12,487 bases of DNA from Gamarada debralockiae (Eukaryota; Ascomycota; Leotiomycetes; Helotiales; Hyphodiscaceae), in assembly GCA_002803225.1 (NCBI GenBank), contig NXFV01000334.1, forward strand, positions 1 through 12,487. The letters are read 5' to 3'. Shown piece by piece: positions 1 through 9,000 of this stretch. The position numbers and the translations under genes were made by a program. The number at the start of each line of letters is the position of its first letter. The first letter of the stretch is position 1. Below the pieces are notes generated by a model, which did no database searches, was not told the origin of the DNA, and saw only the letters and a program-made list of their open reading frames with translations.

Positions 1-372
1 CGTGGTCCCCTCCGTAGCTAGTTCCTTTTTTGGAATTTTTTGTTTCTGAAAGCTCGAAAGTAAAGCTTCCTTCCGCCGTCCCGCGAAACTGAGTAGTAGA
101 GGTGGAACCTAGTTGCTGCTTGGAGCCGTGAACCAAGGGCTTTGCTTTCGATACCGAGTCCTCTCCTCCCGTACTACCAGTGAAATCTGCGTCGTTACTC
201 CAGAGGGAGCAATTCGTAATTGTTATCGTTGGTGGTTGCCTCTGTTTTGGTGTCGCAATGAACCGAGTGAAATTTTTTTTTTCACCTGCTGAACCCAACC
301 TCCCAAACTCCACCGAGAAGACAGAATCTTGGATCCGGGAGAGCACCAAGTGCACTGCTTTAAGACCTCCGG
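1..372. other. No gene seen (left edge)
   Basis: No coding frame with splice logic, domain similarity or sensible composition is visible on either strand. The stretch has homopolymer runs (T tracts near 25-41 and 270-280) and mixed composition, and it leads into the left inverted-repeat arm. It could be flanking transposon debris or a regulatory region for something beyond the edge. Confidence 0.5.
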
Positions 373-507
373 CTTAAAGCTGGCGAAAGCGGGTTGTCGC
401 GTTTCATTTTGGTGTGATTCCTTACCAAAATCTAGCCCCCGAAATTTCTTGATTTTCTCATAGAAAAAAGCCGCAAAATTTATTTTTGATTTTCAACTGT
501 TTTAACA
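373..507 (+). repeat. Left arm of a long imperfect inverted repeat
   Basis: The core at 383-406 (GCGAAAGCG..GTCGCGTTTCA) matches the reverse complement of 1806-1830 with one mismatch and one single-base gap. Similarity fades but continues inward: GATTTTCT followed by an A-rich run, then CAAC..TTTTAAC near 494-506, which pairs with the complement of 1725-1738. It also extends weakly outward to a GGCTTA motif near 371. No target-site duplication was found. The two arms enclose about 1.2 kb that contains a LINE ORF1 fragment. A decayed DNA transposon with terminal inverted repeats is one reading; two inverted copies of a short element is another. Confidence 0.65.
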
Positions 508-625
508 TATAATAAGCTACACAACAAGTCAAATTATAGAACAAGCTTAAATTTGAGTACTTTATACTTAATTAATTAATATAAACTCTAGTTATATTGA
601 TTGATTAATTTATCTTACGCCGATT
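430..625. other. AT-rich stretch inside the repeat pair
   Basis: Strongly A+T-rich sequence (for example TTAATTAATTAATATAA near 568-585) with stops in all frames. It ends abruptly near 617, where ordinary composition resumes just before the LINE relic. It could be transposon sequence mutated by RIP (C-to-T changes in repeats) or simply a low-complexity spacer. No gene is present. Confidence 0.6.
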
Positions 626-734
626 CGACCCTAAGGGTCATGCGGAACTTCTATTCACATTCTCAAGAAACCTCGCCGAACAAAAATCTGAGAGCCGCCA
701 GTCAACTTCCATCAATAGGGGTCTATACGCTGCC

Positions 735-1705
735 TACGTTCCACAGCATAGTCTGCGGTAGAGAAAGATCGCCCTAGCAGCTCTAGTCTTCTTCCATTGG
801 CCAGAAGGTCTCAAGTATTTCTCTAATCGATTTGTTCTTTCACTTTGTGTCTTTTCTTGGACGCCCGGGGCCCTCAACGAGATCTCTCCGGCGTCTCGCT
901 TGCTGCTAACCGCGACGTGTCTCCTGCTAAGGCTGCCCCTGGAATAGACACCCCATAGATAGGCGCCTGTCCAGGCGCTATAGACCCTGACCCTGCTCCT
1001 ACTAACTGGGGAGAAGCCCTGGTAGTCCGTGGCGGAGCAGCAGTTCTTGCAGGTTGGCTCCATTGAGCCTGAGGTTCTTGGAACCTCATAGGTCGCCGGG
1101 CATATGTCTGCCTCGCATCCTCTACTCTCTTCTTACGCTCCGGGCAGCTCCTTGACTACGCTGGGTGCCCAGGGGAAGTGCACACTGCACACCGATGTCT
1201 CGCCGGCTCTTGCCTAAGTGGGCATTCATTGGTTTCGTGTCTAGGGGCTATATACCGTGCTACGTTACCACAAGCTCTTGCCGTATGGCTGTACTTGTAG
1301 CACCTGAAGCACTGTGTGACTATGCACCCCCTGCAAATGGTTCACAGTCATGTAGATGATAGTCCCAAACAAGACCACTATCAATCAACACAATTACCTG
1401 TTCTAGTTCGGCTACGCTCACATAAAGTGGAACTGTAGTTCTTCCCGCTTGAAGTGTACGCTACACTCATAACCTCCACCTTGCCTTTCAACGACAGGTT
1501 CTGTTTATAAATAGCCTCAATACTTTCCTTCTGCTGCCTCACATTGACATGAGCAACTCGGATGCCATAGGCCAGCACGACGTAGGCCCGTCACCGGACC
1601 TTCGCCCCTTCCCCAAAGGCCCGCAACCAGCCGCTCTCCTTCTTAAGTGTATGCTTTGTGTCTATCCGCTGCCGTGACCAGCACGTCGCCGCTTGGCAGC
1701 CGGCA
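735..1705 (-). pseudogene. Tad1-like LINE ORF1 (gag-like, zinc-knuckle) relic
   Basis: ORF1 of Tad1-type non-LTR retrotransposons encodes an RNA-binding protein needed for retrotransposition. Reading the minus strand from about 1703 gives LPSGDVLVTAAD, then KKESGWLRAFGEGAKV, VLAYGIRVAHVN and IEAIYKQNLSLKGKVEV, then a GLVWDYHLHDCE stretch. Two knuckles follow: CX2CX4HX4C at 1311-1270 and CX2CX4HX6C at 1191-1144, with SRSCPERKK and a proline/alanine-rich tail after them. The order and motifs match Tad1-like ORF1. It is broken: frameshifts near 1645, 1430 and 1335, a TGA just before RAYVVLAYG, and a TAG at 1158-1156 where this knuckle normally has Trp. The TAG fits a G-to-A (RIP-type) change. 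No endonuclease or reverse transcriptase is seen, so this is a 5' part only, in reverse orientation between two inverted repeats. Confidence 0.85.
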
Positions 1706-1716
1706 CTCGATTTATA

Positions 1717-1845
1717 TTAATAGTTGTTAAAAGCGTTGAGTTATACGTGTTTTAATCGCTATTTTTCAAGAAAATCGATTGATTTCTACAAACTTTCTCG
1801 CCAAGTGAAACGCGACAAACTCGCTTTCGCGCGCGGTAAGGCCCC
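1717..1845 (-). repeat. Right arm of the long imperfect inverted repeat
   Basis: This is the partner of the arm at 373-507. Its core at 1806-1830 is the near-perfect reverse complement of 383-406. Inward similarity continues through ATCGATTTTCTTGAAAAA (complement of about 1762-1779) to the CAAC..TTTTAAC block near 1725-1738. Outward it carries a GGCCTTAC motif, comparable to GGCTTA on the left. The arms differ by several short gaps, so the pair is old. Confidence 0.65.
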
Positions 1846-1865
1846 AAAGGAGTCGTTTAGCGCCC

Positions 1866-1879
1866 GACTATTAATAGTC
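1866..1879. promoter_or_regulatory. Perfect 14-bp palindrome upstream of the small gene
   Basis: GACTATTAATAGTC reads the same on both strands. It is flanked by CCC and (after one C) GGG, which nearly extends the dyad to 20 bp. It lies about 197 bp before the ATG at 2076. The inner decamer TATTAATAGT recurs at 1715-1724. It is a plausible site for a dimeric regulator, but no factor is recognised, and it could be a leftover of the adjacent repeat. Confidence 0.4.
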
Positions 1880-1936
1880 CGGGTTGGTACAGGGCACCGC
1901 GCACAGGTGTTCAGTCTTCGCCCTCCTCATACCTAG

Positions 1937-2075
1937 TTTATAAAGTATATAGAAAATCCATATGCAATTTTTTTAATCGTCTTCCCTTTCTTAGCATCAT
2001 CATTTTATTCTCCGAAATTCAAATAAAAATTCACGATCAATTCATATCAATCCATTTCAATCCTCCTCATATAAA
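1937..2075 (+). promoter_or_regulatory. Probable core promoter and 5' leader of the small gene
   Basis: A TATAAA box at 1939-1944 sits 132 bp ahead of the ATG. It is followed by a pyrimidine-rich tract (about 1978-1992, CGTCTTCCCTTTCTT), a layout common near fungal transcription starts. The leader is AT-rich, free of upstream ATG close to the start, and contains short TCAATCC/TTCAATCC repeats. The context before the start codon (ATAAAATG) has A at -3. Confidence 0.5.
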
Positions 2076-2422
2076 ATGCCTCCATCAACCGAAACCCCGT
2101 ATCAATCGCAAACCCAAGAGATGGTGGCCCCGGCCACCAACAAAGTCGCTGTCGAGCAACCCGTAAGTTCAAAATGCCAAGAAATGAACCCCTTTTCGCG
2201 AATGCCCTCAAAGCTGATAGTTTGCGACTACCCCAGAGACCAACAGCCACCATGACAGCTGAGCCTGAGCAAGACCTCCATATACGCGGCGGTGATGCCT
2301 GCGATTGGTATGCATTTTCCTAGTATCCCCCTTCGTTGCGAGAGATTTCCACAGTTGTGTGTTTTTGAATTAAGCTAACTGATGTTTCATGATACAGTTT
2401 TTGCTTTGAATGTTGCAAATGA
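2076..2422 (+). CDS. Small three-exon protein with cysteine-rich C-terminal tail
   Basis: Spliced CDS: exons 2076-2162, 2237-2307 and 2398-2422 (183 nt, 60 residues). Introns of 74 bp (GTAAGT..CCCCAG) and 90 bp (GTATGC..ATACAG, with a GCTAACTGA branch site near 2374) keep the frame. The N-terminal 40 or so residues are polar and low in complexity (P, T, Q, E). The end is compact: HIRGGDACDCFCFECCK, with six cysteines and phenylalanines in the last dozen residues. Small fungal proteins that end in RGG followed by a Cys/Phe-rich tail are familiar as uncharacterised proteins. The clustered cysteines suggest lipid modification or metal binding (inference). No signal peptide is visible. The gene has its own TATA box. 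In frame after the TGA come two more Cys codons and a TAG. Function unknown. Confidence 0.78.
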
Positions 2423-3300
2423 TGCTGCTAGACGATCCGATAGAATATATATACCCGGATTGAAATGGGAAGAGGAGAATTGAATATTTGTTGCATGGAG
2501 AACATCTGGGGATGGCAATTCGGAGTCTTCTCTCCTTCAATGGTGTTTGCTAGATTTCAAGTGCAATGAAATACTTTACTTGTAATTCATTTGTGCCAGT
2601 TGTTCACTCTCTCAAAGTCTACGAAAGAGCTCATGCATTTGTGATAAATGTTTAGACTGATAGGCTGGGGGCACCACTGGATTGACATGACTTAAAACAC
2701 TCTGAATCTGGAACCGCATTTCAAAATCTATGGGACTTGATCTCATGACTCAACTTGGTCGAGGTCTATGCCGAAGCAGCCTTGACCGGTTGGTCGTTTG
2801 AGACTTCAACTACCTGGCGAATTTACTGCTGGGTGAGCAGCCAGTCCCAGAAAAGTTCCCTTGTCTTGAAGCTTCGGCAAGCACGTGTAAAGTATCATAG
2901 CAGAATGCGATATTTACTGTAAATGAATAATGGAAGATTACTGGAGAAGCTAGTTGAGAGAGATTAATGAACGCAGCTGCCATTTCGATCTCGAAGTACA
3001 GCGTACCGCATCGAAACTTGTGTGAACTTGCAGCTCGCAAAAGGAAAAGTCGGTGGACAGAGACCTGGGAATCACTCGATCCTCAAGCCATGTTCATGGG
3101 TCCTTTGAGCCGACTGAGGTGTACAGAGATGGCAATCTAGATCACGCGAAAGAGGCAAGAGATGAATTCAAGATACACCAATCGAGCGACGAGAAGGACC
3201 TTCGAGCTCCGTGGTGGCGTTCGACCACGGTCCACATTGCTGATTATTCACCACGGGTGCCGCTGCTTTTGATAGGAAAAGGAACTTCAAATATTTGTCG
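2423..3300. other. No supported gene; 3' flank and unassigned sequence
   Basis: The first 150 bp or so are the AT-rich 3' flank of the small gene. Beyond that there are only short open frames lacking ATG starts: a minus frame at 2810-3037 and a plus frame at 3053-3400 that begins at GTG. Neither has a recognisable domain or convincing splice sites. Some may be eroded pieces of the frame described at 3301-3579. Confidence 0.45.
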
Positions 3301-3579
3301 TCAAGTGGGAAATCTCCGACGAGAAGGACTTGGCTGGCTCGCTAATAAAGGGCTGCCGCCCCTGAACATCCACCAGTGCTCAAAGTCTGGCGTGAAATAG
3401 GAATCCATTCGTTGAATAATCCGCTCGGGGAGAATTCCTCGGCTTATCGTTCGTTCTGAGAATAATTCTGCCATACACTCCTTCTTATCCTTCTCACCGA
3501 TGACAAGGGCCCGTTTGTAAGAGAAAGCCTCAAAATCATCATGACCTGTCTTCTTCCTTGAGACATTCAATGCCCGGTA
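3301..3579 (-). pseudogene. Unassigned open frame, probably an eroded gene fragment
   Basis: A minus-strand frame of about 92 codons has coding-like composition and a plausible folded-protein pattern (DDFEAFSYKRALVIGEKDKK, then MAELFSERTISRGILPERII, then a YFTPDFEHWWMFRGG segment). It lacks an ATG near its start: a TGA lies just upstream and the first usable codon is TTG. It ends at a TGA without a clear domain end. I do not recognise the family. It could be an internal exon of a dead gene, or chance. The plus strand across the same bases is closed by stops after 3400, which favours the minus reading. Confidence 0.3.
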
Positions 3580-3905
3580 TCACACAATGTTTGGTACTCC
3601 ATGACCAAAAAATCGAAGTTACCCCTTCCGGCACCGCAGGACCATCAAGTGCTACTCAACCAGAATCTTGACAAGCGTCAAAGATAGATCTCAAAACAAT
3701 CCCTTTGAAATATTTCAAATCCGAGAAGAGCCGTGGATATTCCAATAGCTATGTAGGGCTACTATCATAAGGTATATCGGTGTTGCGATACGTCGCTTTT
3801 CAAGTACAATTTCGACACGTGACACGACGTGGATTTCTTGCATGCTTGAATTAGGCCGGTGGGCTGAGATCTTTTGCTTGCTTCAGTAAACTGTCTCGTT
3901 GTTGA

Positions 3906-4905
3906 ATTAACAACGATGCCGTTTCATTGTACTTGAAGCTCTTGAAGAATGACACCGGTGCAGACGAACGTACCATCGGAGGCACCCATCTAGGCCTCCG
4001 AAATACTTCAACATTTGGAGGGGCTGCGAATTTTGGCGGAAAATCTGTGGAAGATGCTTCATCAAGTGAGGAGCCCACGAAAAGCTGGCAGACAGTAGAT
4101 CCTGTCCCTATTCATAATACTGAGTCAACATGAGAGTCTGGATGGATTTCTCGGCCGCGCGCAGACTCGAACTTTGAAGCGCGCTGCAGGTATGGAGACA
4201 CGAGTCGCTCCCAGAGACTCCTGGATCGAGGCCGCGGAGGCAGGACCAGTGATCCAAATAGCAGTTCAGATCCGTATATTGTCACTGGGATATTTGATGG
4301 CGTAGATAGGTGGCCCAAGGAGGGTGCTATTCGCATCAAACATCCTTCACTGATACTGTGGCAAATGTGGTGGCATGTGGTTCGACTTCGTGGACTCAAG
4401 TACATATTCAGTCTGAAAGACATGAACGATTTCGACTCTACAAGGTACGAAATGCATAACGATGTCACAGCTGAAAGGTGACACAGAAAGTAAAACTGGT
4501 GTACAGGGTTAGATGAACACATTGACCTAGATAAGGACGAGGTGGAAATAATGTTGGTATTTTACAAAGACTATCGCTCTTGGTTTCCGGCTAAGCAAAA
4601 GAGTGGACGGTGTGGGCTCAAGAAAGCTTAAACTCTAGCCAGCTCAGAGGTGGACGCTGCTCCTTTCAAAAGCGAAACGTCTGGAGATAGTGTTTGATTG
4701 GTCACCTGTTCGGATCTCCACAGTTATTTTGGTTCCACTCCTATTGAGTCTGGCAATTGGTCTCTGGGTTTCAATCTCGAGATCCAACTGGCCCGACAAA
4801 AATTCAAACTGCTTGGACAATATCATCTTGTATCGCTACTGTTGGCGGCCGTGAGTTGGTTCTTTCGATATGAAGAAATTAAATTTTTGTTTTTGGCTGA
4901 CTTGG
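3906..4905 (+). pseudogene. Decayed gene for a fungal protein with one C-terminal membrane segment
   Basis: One frame runs from 3906 to 4628, interrupted by TGA at 4131, TGA at 4479 and TAA at 4491. It reads through a polar Ser/Arg-rich part, then KHPSLILWQMWWHVVRLRGL and FSLKDMNDFDSTRYEM, and after the stops GLDEHIDLDKDEVEIMLVFY and RSWFP. The reading then moves to another frame (open 4639-4851): RWTLLLSKAKRLEIVFDWSP, followed by a hydrophobic segment VRISTVILVPLLLSLAIGLW (about 4708-4767). At the A5 run 4798-4802 the likely ancestral frame shifts again into QTAWTISSCIATVGG. This order (acidic EVEIML..Y, then DWSP-RIST, then the hydrophobic span, then TAWTI) recalls an uncharacterised fungal membrane-anchored family, from memory. 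At least three stops and two shifts make it non-functional. The stops are compatible with C-to-T decay. Confidence 0.6.
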
Positions 4906-6073
4906 ATAGTGTTTGCTACACTCTTTGCTGTTCTCAGCGAATTGGGGACAAGAGCTACTTGAGGCTGGGTCCTAACATACAATTGACATTAATTTCATAA
5001 AACGGTTGGAAAGGACAAGGCGAGTGGAATACTTGAGATGGGATCCTTTCCTTAGCCTAGTGAGAAAAATCATCTAAAAGGGGGGGGAAAAAAACTGAGT
5101 ATATTTCATTTTTGTTCACCAAGTGTGTCACAGGTTACCAAGAGTCGTGCTTCAAACTAAAGCTACTATATTATACAAGGCCGCCAAGTCCTACTTACGG
5201 GTGTAACCCGTCACATCTATGACCACAATAATATTGTCTCCTTGCTTATTCCTAGAGAGTTATAAGAGGTCAGTGAACAGCGAAGAGTCATGTGTAGAGT
5301 TATTTAGCATATCACTAGCGGCTACTAATTAAATACCCAATGGGTCTAATCTTAGGACAATTCTAGCATTCTGAACTCAATGCCATTAATATCACTATGT
5401 CAGAGATTCCTATGATAACTCCTGCTAAGGCAAATACTGCAAGGTCTCCTTGACAAAGATTGTTCAGCTAATGAATAACCGGGGCCCATTAAGAGCTGAG
5501 CAACGCGCAGGGAGGAAGCGCGCACGTACTTAGGCAACCCAAAGGAGAGTGGCAGAGGTGCTGCGACACCTCTCCGCAGATCTAGATCTCTCTTGTATAG
5601 TCCAATCTCCGCGGCCTTCGAGATACTTCCACACCTCTACCCGAGCCTCTCCAATCTAAAAACTCTCTCGTTACCTTTGTCCGGATGCTCCTAGGTCATT
5701 ATAGCGCCCCAGAGGGGCCCCATGGGTCATGAAGAAGTCTTCGGTTGAGCTGTTGGGGCTTTCTATCATATGCAACAACGAGTAGCAATACAACTAGCCA
5801 GTTCTCAATGAGTATTCCAATCCAGACTAATTCTGTTCCAGCCACATGCTTCAGAGTCTTTCAACACTTTGATATAACTTGATTTAACTCGATGAAGGGC
5901 TGGTGAACGGTGTGATAGTGAACATCATCTACAATCTCGATGAGTTATCAAGGAACACAATGTCAACTAGCTCCAGTATCTAAAGAAAGGATTCGAAGAC
6001 CCCAGACTAATTAAAATCGATCAAAACAGCTATCCTCAAAGAGAAGCCAAAGGGAACCACTTGATATCCTGGA
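4906..6073. other. No gene seen; repeat debris and 3' flank of the Clr5-ankyrin gene
   Basis: Stops are frequent in all frames. Visible structure: a G8A7 homopolymer junction at 5080-5094, the inverted-repeat element at 5126-5215, a GC-richer island about 5480-5760 with a hairpin (AGAGGTG/CACCTCT, 5554-5573) and a 12-bp palindrome AGATCTAGATCT at 5578-5589. The island has short frames but no recognisable protein, and may be an unidentified transposon remnant. The last 150 bp or so would be the 3' untranslated region of the gene ending at 6074. Confidence 0.5.
5126..5215. repeat. 90-bp element with imperfect terminal inverted repeats
   Basis: TGTCACAGGTTAC at 5126-5138 pairs with GTAACCCGTCACA at 5203-5215 (11 of 13 positions). 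The right end also holds a perfect hairpin ACGGGT-GTA-ACCCGT at 5197-5211. The TG..CA ends would suit a small solo LTR remnant, and the inverted repeats a MITE. No target-site duplication is visible (AAGTG against TCTAT), so the call stays open. Confidence 0.4.
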
Positions 6074-9000
6074 TCACAAAAGAAGATCAACATCTTCCGT
6101 GTCAGCCATGTCGGGCAGCGAGACACTGCTACCAGGCGTCTCCGGTATCGAATGAAACGTATCCATATCCTCAAAGTCTCTCATAGGGCTGGGCCCAACA
6201 TTAGTCCTTCCAGCCCTATCTTCCGCCGCACAGATCCCGAGCCCGATGCTTCGGTGGTTTTTGAGCAGCAGCAACACACCGTGATGTCCATTTTTGCGCG
6301 CAAATTCCGTGGCGTTTTCAAAGTACTTGAGACCATGTCCATCGGTCTCCACACCAGCGTCAAGGAGAAGCTTCACTGTGTCAAGCCGGCCATTCTCAGC
6401 CGCGCCTTCGAGCGCAGTTCTCCCATGGTGCCTCGCCCCTGCTGCCATGATATCAGCACCATGTTGGAGAAGAAGCTCGACAATACCAGCGTAGCCACCG
6501 ATGGCCGCGAGCTGCAGCGCTGTGGCTCCCCGGGAACGACTGGGAGGTGCGTTGACTTTCGCACCGTGGTCCAGTAGCAATTGAACAATACCTAGGTCAC
6601 CGACTTCGCACGCTTGTTGCAGCGGCGTTCGCTTGATTCCTGTGGTTGCCGGGAGGTTGATGTCTGCTCCGCGCTGGACCAGAAACTTCACGATATCGAG
6701 CCGCTTTGCCTTTATGGCAGTCAGGAGAGGAGTCTCCCTTAACCGGTAATTTCCCCAAGGTCGATCGACGCCCTCCCTTGCACTCAGCAACTCCCGAACA
6801 ATTTGAAGGCTAGCAGGCCCAGGAGTCCCGATTGCATCCTTCAACGGATCAATCTCTGCATCACCGTCACTGACCGGAAAAGTGAAACCAATCTGTTGCA
6901 GAAGGTCCATTACAAGACCTACGTCCTGTTGCTTTATGGCATATGCCAGTGCCTTAATGGCATGATCGCGCCTGCCGCGAGGATGTGTTTTTACAAAACT
7001 CGACAAAAGCAGTTTCCGAATGTTTGGAGAATGCTGCAGGGATTCTAACAAGGCCTCGGAATCCGCAGGATCCGCGCCGATTGAGAGAAGCAATGTAACC
7101 GTGTCTAAGTCGTCATTTCTCGTTGCTGCTAGCAGTGGACTTACAAAGCCTACAAAGCCTGTATATTTTGTGTCCGCTTCCGCTCCAGTGTCAAGAAGAA
7201 GGTTCATCATGGCATAGTCTTTCTTCGTTATTGCAAGAGCAAGTGGCGTACCGTCTTGCCCATCCCATCGTTTGGAAGTTACGTCGGTAGAATTAATGTT
7301 TGCTCCAGCCGATATCAAATGCTTGACAATCGAGATGTCGCCAGCTTCTACAGCAGGGCCGAGCACATAGTCGCCCGGAAAATCCGGGTCTAATTCAATG
7401 ATCGCCCTCGCAATAGTTGTATCCCCCCCCTCTATTGCCTTACCTAGGGCTGATCCACGAATGGTGTCCAGATCAGCACCGGCATCTAGCAGCAGGCGGG
7501 CAAGGTCAGTATGCCGCTCCTCAATTGCAGAGTAGAGAGCACATCCTAGGCTACCCCCTAGGTAAGAAGTACCACTGACTCGGAGCAAGCGGCGTATTTC
7601 TTCGGCATTCCCGGCCTCCGCTGCGGCTTGGAATCGAAAGTCGTATCCCGAGTCATCGAGGCAAAAGTCACGTTTCCTCTGCCTCAATAACTCTAAGATG
7701 TCAAGAGTCTCGTCGCCGGTAACTTTGTAAAATACTTTGGACTTCAAAGGCTCGTTCCTGTCAGCCTTGTCTACCCTGTCGAGTACCAGTCGTACAAAGT
7801 CTGGTCTCTTGCTCTTTACTGCTGTCTGAAGCATGCTTGAACCAACCTTGATATTTGGCCTGCATTTGAGAATTGTTTCAACCGACTCGGTGTTTCCTTC
7901 TTGCATTAATTGGTATATCATATCGTTATTGACTTCAGCGCCGACTTGAAGTAGAAAGGTCAGGAGCTCATGGCCCACCGCATTATGATTCGGATCCATG
8001 ATGGCATGGCACAAAGCGCCACAAGATGTATGTTGATGATCACGATTGTTGTACGTCTTGCCGATTTCTGCACCGTGACGAACCAGGACACGAGTCACCG
8101 CAACATCTCGCAGTATCGCAGAAAGCTGTACTGGTGTATAGCGGTCCGTGTTATGGAGAAATATCTCATCATTTACCGAGATCCCCACGTGCTTATCCTG
8201 CAAGAGAAGATCAACGGCTTCAGCATCTCCTGCCTCGACGGCGCATCTGAATAGCTTCCCGCCAAGCGCTGTAGCCATTGGTCCTGGCACAGATTGAATG
8301 AACTTCAGCAGTTGCTGGGCTGAACTCGCTTTCAAGTGGGCCCAAATCTCCTTTGGTGAAAGTCCGTCCAGTCCAGCAAAGTTGTTGGCCACGGAGAAGA
8401 CCAGGAGCCTCAGATACGCCGAGCTGAAGAAATTGTGGTCCTGGAAGACGAGCCCATGTGATTCTCCACTGTGTGCGATGTTGGATGGTAGCTGAAAGAA
8501 GGTGGAAGGGAGCAGTGACTGGAGCAGGGGCATGACAATCTCAGTGTGGCGGACCGCAACTGTTTGAGCTAATTGGACTTCCGTGGACGAAGATGACTCA
8601 ACCAATGCATCGGAGTGAGCATTGCCGATGCCGACAGTGCGATATGGGAGAGATCGAGAGAAGACAGACCTCGTTATGGTCGAAAGGCTAGGGATGGTGT
8701 GCGCTGCTGTTTACGAAGTAAGTCAATGATCATAAATAAGGGTGGCGACGCGACCAATAAGCCGCAAGCGCTTACCAGAGTCGCACATAAACGACTCAAA
8801 CTGAGAGAATGGAAGATCCAAAGCCCAGAGAGGCGTTGAAGCTATTGGGGCTACAGCAGGGACTAACACAGAAGCCGGAGTAGCGACAGGACTCAAAATG
8901 GCGAAGCCTGGAGGAGCTGGAACTCGAGATACTAAAGACGAGTCAACCGAGGCCACATATATTCTCAAAGAGAGCGCTTACTCTGCGTGGCTTGCTCAAG

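Noticed and set aside
734..1063. 109-codon minus-strand open frame
   Set aside because: It overlaps the proline-rich tail of the LINE ORF1 relic in another frame. Only its last part may represent the shifted C-terminal end of that ORF1.
3053..3400. 115-codon plus-strand open frame
   Set aside because: It starts at GTG, has no recognisable domain, and its end overlaps the better-looking minus frame at 3301-3579.
4112..4522. 136-codon minus-strand open frame
   Set aside because: It is the antisense shadow of the plus-strand pseudogene at 3906-4905, which has coherent protein motifs and a hydrophobic segment downstream.
4698..5000. 100-codon plus-strand open frame
   Set aside because: It is out of frame with the DWSP-RIST membrane segment. 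Its only family-like part comes from the frame changes in the pseudogene.
6152..8495. Many plus-strand open frames opposite the ankyrin exon
   Set aside because: They are shadows of the ankyrin coding sequence with no independent protein features.
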